In this document: positions 11,236-18,059 of the stretch, one piece after another
Numbering within the stretch: position 1 is the first letter of the stretch
Layout of the letters: each line of letters starts with the position of its first letter
Virus record (IMG/VR): IMGVR_UViG_3300013233_000563
Span: 1 to 21,749 of that record
DNA length: 21,749 bases
DNA from: a virus
Direction: 5' to 3' (one strand)
The notes under the pieces: model-generated
Told to the model about the DNA's origin: nothing
The model's database searches: none
Seen by the model: only the letters and a program-made list of their open reading frames with translations
Position numbers and translations under genes: made by a program

Positions 11236-13743
11236 TCATAGTGTCACCTGCGTTTGTTCGGCGGAATAAATCAGCGTGGCAGCGCCCCACTGGTCGCGGG
11301 CGGCTACGAGCAGGTAATAGGTCGTGCCGGTGGTCAGGCCGGTGATTGTCGCGCTCAGCGCCGTGCCGGTGTAGGCCAGCGTGGTGGCATCCGGGGTGAA
11401 TCCGGATGCGGTGCTGATCCATACCTGATAATCCTGCAAATCGACATCGGCCACAGCGTTCCAGTTGATGTCGATGGTCGTGGTGCTGTTGCTGGCGGTG
11501 GCGATGCCGGTCGGTGCTGCCGGGGTCGGGTTGCTGACATTGAGCTGCGAGAATGTGGATGTTGTCGTGCCGGTCACCGCGCGCACTTTGACCGTATAAT
11601 CCCGCCACGGGCCGCCATCTGCCACCGAATCGGTCAGCGAATAGGTGAATGTCGTGGATGTGGTGGATGCACTGCGGCGCAATACGCCGCCGCTCCAGAT
11701 TTCCACGTCATACGATGTCGCGCCGGGCACGGCAGTCCACTGCGTTTTGAATGTCAGGCCGGTGAACGGCGTTTGCAGGGCCAGATTGGCGGGGCCGGTC
11801 AGGCTGCCTCCGGTCAGGGTGCGATTGTAGGCGGTGACACTGGCCAGCGATTCTTCGGCCTGGCCGAAGGCGTTGAACGATGTGAACTTGAAATAGATCG
11901 TCTGACCGACCAGCGAGGCATTGTATGCATGTTTGAAGATGGCCTGATCGAGCCGGGCAAACTGCACGCCGGCATTGTGCACAGCGGCGGTAGTGCCGAA
12001 CAGTCCGCGATGCAGATATGAGAGCGCATAGCGGCGATTGGTGACCAGCGTTGCATCGCGATATGCCAGCAGCTCACCGCCGGCATAGCACAACGATACA
12101 AACGCATCCACGGCAGCCTGCGAGGCGGGCAATATCTGTCCATCGGTGTTCAGATCAGCTGTCAGCGTGTTGGTGATATCCGGATCGGCTGTCGGGGCAA
12201 GCAGCGATGTGTTGAGCGTGCCGTAGCGTGCTGCGCCGAATATCGTGCCGACCTGCTCGAATGTGGCATTGTCCAGGCTCACCCAGACATTGCAGCCGCC
12301 CCAGTCCGCACCACCGGACACGGCCACCCATAGTTCGTTGGCTCCGCCGGTCAGCTCCAGCGGCGGCTCCATCAGCAGCGGCGCATTGACTGCGCCCGGT
12401 GGCGTGTTCCAGCCGGTCGCAAAGCCGCCGCCGGCAGGCGAGGCATAGATAGCCGGATCGGCCACGCCGATGGGGAATTCGCGGGCGATGATATGGATGT
12501 CGCCCTGATCGTTTTCCTCCGCGCTGAAGATGCGCACCGGGAACCGGTCCAGGCCCAGCTCGGCATCGGTGATGGTGACGATATCCATTGGCTCCAGCCG
12601 GGCATAGTTCCAGCCCAGATCGAATTCGTATTCGTTGCGGATATACAAGACCTGCTGCAGCCGCGCCTGTGCCACCTGCTGTGCCACGGCGGCGGTGGTG
12701 ATCCAGTGCATTTTCTGTACATCTTCCTGCCGCAGTCCGTAGCCCTCGATATTGGCCTGATCCTTGGCCTCGGCGATGGCGATATTGTAATCGTTGGCAC
12801 GATCGACATATTCGATCTGCACGGCGTTGAAGGCATCGGCCGTCGGTGTGCGGCGGCACAGAACGGGATTGTCTTGCGTATCCAGAAAATCATCATCGGT
12901 GAGATCATATAGCGGCGTATTGTCCGGCGTGAAGGTGTGGCCGTTGCCGGTCACTGCTGTATCGGCGCGCGGGATAATCTTGAGCAGCCCCTCGGAATAG
13001 ACGAACTCGCAGTTGACCGAGTTGACCAGGGCCAGCAGATGTTCCTGTGCGGCTTTCTGCTCCACGAAGGCCGGCGATATAAACAGCCCGGCGGCAATGC
13101 AATAGTCGGAAAAATCGGTCAGATCGCCGATGGACGAGGCCGGGAATCCGGCACCGTGCGTGGCATGGGTCAGGAAATCAACCAGCACATCTTTCGGGGA
13201 CACATCGACAATGCCAGTGCCGACGGAAAACTGCAGCGGCCCCAGAATCTCGAAACTGTGATTGCCGAGATTGGCGCTGCCACCCAGATCATACGATGCA
13301 TGTGCGACATAGGCTGTTTCTGAATAGCCGATGGCCTCGGCAGGATGATTCGTGGTCAGATGTCCCCACACAGCCTGCGCCAGCGTGCCGTAAAATTCGG
13401 TCATGCCGCCGGCTTTGGCCAGATTCGCATATTTTGTTTTGTTTTTCCACACGGCACCGATGCCGTTGGTCGGGCCTTCGCACAGGCCGATGGCCAACGC
13501 GGTCTGGTAGGTGTAGGTCGTGTTGGTCTGTGTCACCCCGCCGCCGCCCTTGCCTCCGGATGTCGTAGTGGTGGTATGCGCGATCGATTTGAAATCACCG
13601 TACCAGATCAGGTTGCCGGGTATGCGCTGGCGGCCATAAAGCAATACGATGACCTTGCCGTAACTCGATGTCTGGATATTCAGCGCACCGATTTTGGGCA
13701 CTGACGTGGCGATGGTCCCGCCGCTACCGAACAGGCCGCCCAT
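11236..13743 (-). CDS. Tail hub/host-specificity protein (J-like, GTA TIM-barrel/Phage-tail_3 type) with FN3 domains
   Basis: An 835-residue protein starting MGGLFGSGGTIATSVPKIG, the usual opening of baseplate hub proteins of this tail type. The middle contains FLISPAFVEQ-like and GWNYARLEPMDIVTITD blocks of the phage-tail_3 region and TADAFNAVQIEYVDRANDYN. The last ~190 residues are two fibronectin III repeats (from about 645 and 745; GPANLALQTPFTGLTFKTQW and PAAPTGIATASNSTTTIDI). It forms the tail tip and, by its FN3 domains, may contact the host surface or glycans. The last and largest tail gene before lysis, as in lambda J. A Gly-rich loop (SGGKGGGG) lies near residue 65. Confidence 0.9.
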   Translation of the reverse strand: MGGLFGSGGTIATSVPKIGALNIQTSSYGKVIVLLYGRQRIPGNLIWYGDFKSIAHTTTTTSGGKGGGGVTQTNTTYTYQTALAIGLCEGPTNGIGAVWKNKTKYANLAKAGGMTEFYGTLAQAVWGHLTTNHPAEAIGYSETAYVAHASYDLGGSANLGNHSFEILGPLQFSVGTGIVDVSPKDVLVDFLTHATHGAGFPASSIGDLTDFSDYCIAAGLFISPAFVEQKAAQEHLLALVNSVNCEFVYSEGLLKIIPRADTAVTGNGHTFTPDNTPLYDLTDDDFLDTQDNPVLCRRTPTADAFNAVQIEYVDRANDYNIAIAEAKDQANIEGYGLRQEDVQKMHWITTAAVAQQVAQARLQQVLYIRNEYEFDLGWNYARLEPMDIVTITDAELGLDRFPVRIFSAEENDQGDIHIIAREFPIGVADPAIYASPAGGGFATGWNTPPGAVNAPLLMEPPLELTGGANELWVAVSGGADWGGCNVWVSLDNATFEQVGTIFGAARYGTLNTSLLAPTADPDITNTLTADLNTDGQILPASQAAVDAFVSLCYAGGELLAYRDATLVTNRRYALSYLHRGLFGTTAAVHNAGVQFARLDQAIFKHAYNASLVGQTIYFKFTSFNAFGQAEESLASVTAYNRTLTGGSLTGPANLALQTPFTGLTFKTQWTAVPGATSYDVEIWSGGVLRRSASTTSTTFTYSLTDSVADGGPWRDYTVKVRAVTGTTTSTFSQLNVSNPTPAAPTGIATASNSTTTIDINWNAVADVDLQDYQVWISTASGFTPDATTLAYTGTALSATITGLTTGTTYYLLVAARDQWGAATLIYSAEQTQVTL

Positions 13744-13762
13744 TAGGCGGCACCTTCGGTGC

Positions 13763-13832
13763 GGTTGAAGGTTGAAGGTTGAAAGTTGAAAGTGATCACT
13801 TTTTATTTTCCTTGCGACTTGCCACTTTCAAC
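13763..13832. repeat. GGTTGAA tandem and inverted repeat
   Basis: Four 7-bp units (GGTTGAA three times, then AGTTGAA; 13763-13790) run into a perfect 14-bp palindrome AAAGTGATCACTTT (13789-13802). An opposite arm follows: GTTGAAAGT at 13785-13793 and ACTTTCAAC at 13824-13832. The style matches dispersed bacterial repeats. It forms the 3' end of the NlpC/P60 gene. A short GCACC-TTC-GGTGC hairpin is adjacent (13751-13763). Confidence 0.75.
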
Positions 13833-14269
13833 TTGTTACCTGCCACCTGCAAACTGGTTCTGAGCCTGTAAAAACCTGCAATGCGGCCGCCGAGTTCGCC
13901 GCGATCGCCCTCAGACATTACACAGCCCTGGCCGCGATAGGCATGGATGATCATCGGCCAGTCAATGACGATGCCGGCATGCGAGATCGTGCGCCCGAAT
14001 TTATACAGTACCACGTCTCCGGGCTGCGGATTCTCGCCATCGGGGATTCGATCGGCGTATTTTTTGACCCAGCCCAGATATTTTTCTTCCGAGCGATGCA
14101 GATGCCAGTCCGGCGGATACGGGCGCGGATCGATATGCGGAATCATGCCGCATGCCTCGAACACCTCGCACAGCAGCATGGCGCAATCCACCCCCACTCC
14201 GCACACACGCGCCTGGTGATGGTATGGCGTGCCGAGCCATGCATTGGCAACAGTTAAAACATCAGTCAC
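13796..14269 (-). CDS. NlpC/P60 phage tail peptidase
   Basis: A 157-residue protein of the phage cell-wall peptidase NlpC/P60 type (GTA gp14-like). The catalytic triad is visible: Cys29 in GVDCAML, His97 in ISHAGIVID and His109 in IIHAYRG. It probably cuts stem peptides of peptidoglycan to let the tail tip pass during DNA entry and is usually partnered with DUF2163 and the hub protein. The start is a GTG at 14269 (no in-frame ATG fits the family start TVANAWLGTPY). The conserved domain ends at about FYRLRTS; the last 18 residues, ending ASRKENKK, are encoded by the repeat and look added. Confidence 0.88.
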   Translation of the reverse strand: MTDVLTVANAWLGTPYHHQARVCGVGVDCAMLLCEVFEACGMIPHIDPRPYPPDWHLHRSEEKYLGWVKKYADRIPDGENPQPGDVVLYKFGRTISHAGIVIDWPMIIHAYRGQGCVMSEGDRGELGGRIAGFYRLRTSLQVAGNKLKVASRKENKK

Positions 14270-14276
14270 GGAATAA

Positions 14277-16286
14277 TCACTTGGGCGCCCACCCAGTATT
14301 CCCTGTTCCAGCCTCTTTTACATACATTGACGTTCCCGTACCGCCGTCTGTACGCATAAAAACCGAACCAACAACGGCAGCAACTACGCCTTCTGGTGAT
14401 CCTGCCCCTGATGTCATGGTTGGTGCTGTACTGTCTCCAATATGCAAACCAGATGCATTTGCAACAAACCGATACCCCCCGTCTACATACACATCTAACG
14501 ACCCCCCCGCGCCGAGGACTTGAGCTACAATTTTCTTTGCTGTGGATGTCTGTACCAAGTTCAGGTTGTCTGATGAATCGAGGTTCAAAAACGCAGGGTC
14601 AGACGAATCTGCTGCATTCCGAAAATTCAGCTTCTTGTTGTTAGGGAGTTTTAATCCGCTGAACTTAAATTCACCGGCCAGATTATCTATTGTCATAACA
14701 GCAGTCGCGGAATCGTCACCGTATTTTATCTTATTTGTGCTGCCTGCTGAAACTTCACGGATGATTAGATTATTTGCATTTCCGTTATTTGTAAACACCC
14801 CTCCGCCATCGATATTAGAACTGCCGTACACACAACCAGATGTTCCATATGCGAATGTGAATGATCCCGTTGAGAGCTGATTTCCGGAAAACGTAGCGTT
14901 GGATGACTCAACAAGAACATCTCCAAGTATTCTGGCCCCCATAGTTGACCCGCCAGACACTCCGGCTGGGGCGGAGCCCTTTGAGATCGTGAGTTTTCCG
15001 AATTGTCCGCCGAATATAACATGCGTTCCAGTGTCCACCAATTTTATGCCACCAGTTGCCTGTGATGTAGAAATACCGATCAGCTGATGATAAAGCGTGG
15101 CTGTACCAGACACCCCAATTTCAATGTCGTAACCTGTTGCTGTTGTATCAACAGTTTGATATACACCATTAGTCCCGATAATTTGTACGTGGCTGCCTGT
15201 TGCCAACACGGCCCTTCCAGCAGCCCATTGCGACCCACAATTCATCATCGTAAAATTATCCCCCGATGAAACAACATTATGCCCGGTAAATATTGGGGTG
15301 GCTGAATCCCCGCTAAATACAATCCCAATACACTGTTGGTCCCGGGCAGAGAATGTAACAATAGGCCCATTTGCATTTTTTCTTATCCTGACAGATCCTC
15401 CATCAGCAAAAAATATCTGCTCCGCTGTTGTGGCTATTAAATTAGCGGCTCGGTAATCACCTTCTGGAAAATATACGTGCTTGCCTGTATCAATAGCGGA
15501 CTGGATCGCGGCAGAATCATCAGTTACCCCATCGCCTGTCGCTCCGAACCAGCGCACGCTGATATAACCAACCTGATCGCGCAGCCAGGCTGCCGATCCA
15601 TCGCCGCCGGTCGGCACAATGATGGTGCCGCCATTATCCACATAGGTGCCGGGAGCCGCGCCTGTGACACCGTGGAAAACACCCTGGCCGCCATCTCCGG
15701 AAAAAGTATGGTATCCCAGCCATATCTTTCTGGATGCCGTTGGCGTGACGGTACGCAACGCTGCAACACCATTGATCACCTGCATGCCGGACACATTGGT
15801 CAGACCCTGTTGCACCACCCATTTTCCGGCTGCCTCATCAACAGCAAATACACCGGAGGTATGTGCGACCACACATAAATATGCGATACCGCCCTGCGTT
15901 ACCTGGTCGTCAATAGCGTAAGCGGTAGCGGTTAACCATGCGCCGCGATCAACATAATCCAGCGTTAGAGAGGCCAGCCCAAGATGTTGCCTCGCGGTTG
16001 CAGCTGTGCCGTCGGTGCCTACCACGGTCTCGATATTGGCCAGGCGGCCTGTGGCATTCGGAATTCCCAAATAGGATTGAGCTGTGGCCGCAGTTCCATC
16101 CTCACCAAGCAGGTTGGCATTATAATCGCGCCACTGGTTCAGTTTCGATTTGAACTGGCCCTGCGTGACCGTGGGGCCGGTCAGCTCGGCTGCGGTCGGT
16201 AATGTTGTCGCCTGCGCCGATATCGGCAGCAGAAACAGAACCGTTACAAGTAGCCGCTTGAATGTTGTACGTAGTGATTTGCGCAT
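14277..16286 (-). CDS. Tail spike/fiber with pectate-lyase-type beta-helix and a Sec signal peptide
   Basis: A 669-residue protein starting MRKSLRTTFKRLLVTVLFLL, with an SPase I motif ISAQA (cut after residue 26). Next come two short 'EDGTAATAQSYLG' repeats and a chitin-binding-like module (about 115-157, AWLTATAYAIDDQVTQGG). From about residue 242 follows a Pectate_lyase_3-type beta-helix (VRWFGATGDGVTDD, VYFPEGDYR). The C-terminus (SPEGVVAAVVGS, MYVKEAGTGNTGW) is a common fiber tip. It likely binds or degrades a surface polysaccharide. It is inserted between DUF2163 and NlpC/P60, which are adjacent in the standard module. The ATG at 16286 has GAGGAG 7 nt upstream. A secretion signal on a virion spike is odd. 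Confidence 0.85.
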   Translation of the reverse strand: MRKSLRTTFKRLLVTVLFLLPISAQATTLPTAAELTGPTVTQGQFKSKLNQWRDYNANLLGEDGTAATAQSYLGIPNATGRLANIETVVGTDGTAATARQHLGLASLTLDYVDRGAWLTATAYAIDDQVTQGGIAYLCVVAHTSGVFAVDEAAGKWVVQQGLTNVSGMQVINGVAALRTVTPTASRKIWLGYHTFSGDGGQGVFHGVTGAAPGTYVDNGGTIIVPTGGDGSAAWLRDQVGYISVRWFGATGDGVTDDSAAIQSAIDTGKHVYFPEGDYRAANLIATTAEQIFFADGGSVRIRKNANGPIVTFSARDQQCIGIVFSGDSATPIFTGHNVVSSGDNFTMMNCGSQWAAGRAVLATGSHVQIIGTNGVYQTVDTTATGYDIEIGVSGTATLYHQLIGISTSQATGGIKLVDTGTHVIFGGQFGKLTISKGSAPAGVSGGSTMGARILGDVLVESSNATFSGNQLSTGSFTFAYGTSGCVYGSSNIDGGGVFTNNGNANNLIIREVSAGSTNKIKYGDDSATAVMTIDNLAGEFKFSGLKLPNNKKLNFRNAADSSDPAFLNLDSSDNLNLVQTSTAKKIVAQVLGAGGSLDVYVDGGYRFVANASGLHIGDSTAPTMTSGAGSPEGVVAAVVGSVFMRTDGGTGTSMYVKEAGTGNTGWAPK

Positions 16287-16296
16287 GTGGAACTCC

Positions 16297-17154
16297 TCAG
16301 ATGGCTGTTTCCGGAATCGGGATATACGGGAATCCGCGAAACCGGGGCAGGTTGTTGAATTTGTTGGTGCAGGTTGATTGTTGTTTGTCGCAGCCGGGGT
16401 ATGCGGTGAACGCATCGCCGGTGATCGGGCTGGCCTTCAGCGGCAGGCTCAGGGTGATCACGCCGGGTGCGTAGGCTTTGACCGTGCGCGAAACGCCGGC
16501 ATTGGGGCCGGAGGAAAAGGTGATGGTTCCAAGGGCGAAATAGTCCGCCGCCTGCGATAGCCCGCAGTTGATTTGTGTCTGCGAGCTGCCGGCCGCTACC
16601 GTGGACGCTGCTGCGAAGCTGGCTTTTGTCAGGCCGCAGCCGGCATCGAACAGCGAATGCAGGCAGCCGGCCTGATAGAGATTGCGCGGCATCTGCACAT
16701 TGAGCAGTGCCACATCGGATAGCACGGACAGCCGCGCCAGGCCGCGATCGATCTCATCGACATTGATCTCGCCATTGAACAGCAGCATCGTGCCGGCGCT
16801 GGTGTCGGTCGGATTATCCAGCGGCATAAATACGCGATCAATCTGCATGCGCGCACCGTCCAGGCCGCCATTGTGCGCCATTTGTAAAAACGGAATGCCG
16901 AGCAGCGTGTGGCTCGAATCAGCGGCGATCTCGACACTGAGCGTGTCGACCTCGATACCGGCCACGGTGCGGATGCCGGAGCGCGAGATTTGCAGATTGT
17001 TGGACAGATACACATCGCCGGCATAGATCAGATCGGCATCATAATCGGCATAATGGAACACATCGCCGGTGGCCAGGGTGATCGTGTACAGATCGGCCAT
17101 GACGAACTGATTGTCATTCAGCAGCGCGATCATGGCAGCAGAAGCAGCGCGCAT
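16297..17154 (-). CDS. DUF2163 (BR0599-type) tail protein
   Basis: A 285-residue protein equivalent to GTA gp13, part of the baseplate/hub. Features include the N-terminal 'ADLYTITLATGDVFHYADYD' and LQISRSGIRTVAGIEVDTL. A central AGCLHSLFDAGCGL and a C-terminal GCDKQQSTCTNKFNN...FRGFPYIP carry the conserved cysteine set of the family; in homologues these cysteines bind an iron-sulfur cluster or zinc. GAGGGG lies 8 nt before the ATG. Between it and DUF2460 sits a 94-bp palindromic repeat. Confidence 0.9.
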   Translation of the reverse strand: MRAASAAMIALLNDNQFVMADLYTITLATGDVFHYADYDADLIYAGDVYLSNNLQISRSGIRTVAGIEVDTLSVEIAADSSHTLLGIPFLQMAHNGGLDGARMQIDRVFMPLDNPTDTSAGTMLLFNGEINVDEIDRGLARLSVLSDVALLNVQMPRNLYQAGCLHSLFDAGCGLTKASFAAASTVAAGSSQTQINCGLSQAADYFALGTITFSSGPNAGVSRTVKAYAPGVITLSLPLKASPITGDAFTAYPGCDKQQSTCTNKFNNLPRFRGFPYIPIPETAI

Positions 17155-17174
17155 CAGGCAAACCCCTCAATCGA

Positions 17175-17268
17175 CTCTCGCAAAGGCGCAAAGAACGCAA
17201 AGAGAACCGGGCAAAACAATTCTGTGGCTACCCTGATCTTCTTGGCGTTCTTTGCGGCTTGGCGAGAG
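17175..17268. repeat. 94-bp palindromic CGCAAAG-family element
   Basis: The 28-bp left arm (17175-17202, starting CTCTCGCAAAGGCGC) and right arm (17241-17268, ending GGCGAGAG) match at 25 of 28 positions when inverted, around a 38-bp centre. This is the structure of small non-autonomous palindromic repeats. It sits exactly in the gap between the DUF2460 and DUF2163 genes in an otherwise compact tail operon and could fold into a long RNA hairpin. Confidence 0.88.
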
Positions 17269-17278
17269 ATGGTTCTTG

Positions 17279-17992
17279 TCATATCCTATCCCCCAGGGTG
17301 CCCCAGAGATCGCAGGTTTTGAGGTTCCAGAGCTGCTCCATGAACTTTGTGAAATCGTTGGCATCATCATTGAACCGGGCGCGGTAGTAATAGTTGCCGT
17401 TCCACAGCAGCGGTTCACCGGCGGCGGGCGGCGTGTTGAATGTGATCAGGCCGGAAGCGGACACAGTGTAATCTGTTGTGATCGTGTAGGACTTGGCTGC
17501 CGACCACATTGGCGTGCCATCCGCATTCCACATCGATTGCAGGCCATCCGGCGACCACATCAGCGGCCCGATCACCAATGTGGATGCATCGATATTATTC
17601 ACCGGCTCGGATGCAACGCCGAAATCGCGATCCAGCTGAAACTGCGTGGTGACGCCATCGCCGGTGCCGAACTGGCGATTGAACACCCAGCAGTCATCGG
17701 GATCGGTAAACAGGAACGAATCGAAGCTGCCCTGCCGCTGCATGTAGAAGCCGGCCAGTGTTTTCAGCTCGTTAAACGCCAATTCATCACGCAGGAACTC
17801 GAATGTCAGCCCGATTTTATACAGCGGATGCGCCCAGTTGCGCCGGCGCAGCTCGCGGCCAGAGCGGGCGGACTGGATGGACGTGGAAAACGTGGGTGTT
17901 TTGACCACATCAAATCCCAGACCGGGCAGCGTCGGAAAAACAGCGTTGCTCAAAACGGCGAAACCATGAACCACAAAGACACAAAGGCACAA
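17279..17992 (-). CDS. DUF2460 distal tail protein, start displaced by a repeat
   Basis: A protein of up to 237 residues equivalent to GTA gp12 (distal tail). Family features: VFPTLPGLGFDVVKTPTF, RRRNWAHPLYKIGLTFEFL, FYMQRQGSFDSFLFTDPDD, FNRQFGTGDGVTTQFQL and the end 'FWNLKTCDLWGTLG' type. Homologues start immediately before AVLSNAVFPTL. Here no ATG exists in frame: the first codons are a CACAAAG repeat, and only TTG (17992), GTG (17974) or TTG (17953) are available. The last would start LSNAVFP and may be the best preserved. Expression level may be reduced. Confidence 0.85.
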   Translation of the reverse strand: MCLCVFVVHGFAVLSNAVFPTLPGLGFDVVKTPTFSTSIQSARSGRELRRRNWAHPLYKIGLTFEFLRDELAFNELKTLAGFYMQRQGSFDSFLFTDPDDCWVFNRQFGTGDGVTTQFQLDRDFGVASEPVNNIDASTLVIGPLMWSPDGLQSMWNADGTPMWSAAKSYTITTDYTVSASGLITFNTPPAAGEPLLWNGNYYYRARFNDDANDFTKFMEQLWNLKTCDLWGTLGDRI

Positions 17993-18042
17993 AGTAAAAC
18001 CATAAAGATTTTGACTCTCTTTGTGTCTTTGTGTCTTTGTGG
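17971..18042. repeat. 72-bp palindromic CACAAAG element
   Basis: The 24-bp arms (17971-17994, beginning CCACAAAGACACAAAGG, and 18019-18042) pair at 23 of 24 positions around a 24-bp loop. GTGAAAAGGTTTT follows, as in the copy near 2284. It fills the gap between the tape-measure gene and DUF2460 and overlaps the latter's 5' end. In RNA it would be a very stable hairpin right before the DUF2460 start. Confidence 0.92.
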
Positions 18043-18059
18043 TGAAAAGGTTTTTACGT

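Noticed and set aside
12155-12908. Minus-strand ORFs of 234 and 178 residues inside the hub gene
   Set aside because: Alternative frames of the 835-residue hub protein, low-complexity Arg/Pro-rich, no SD and no domain.
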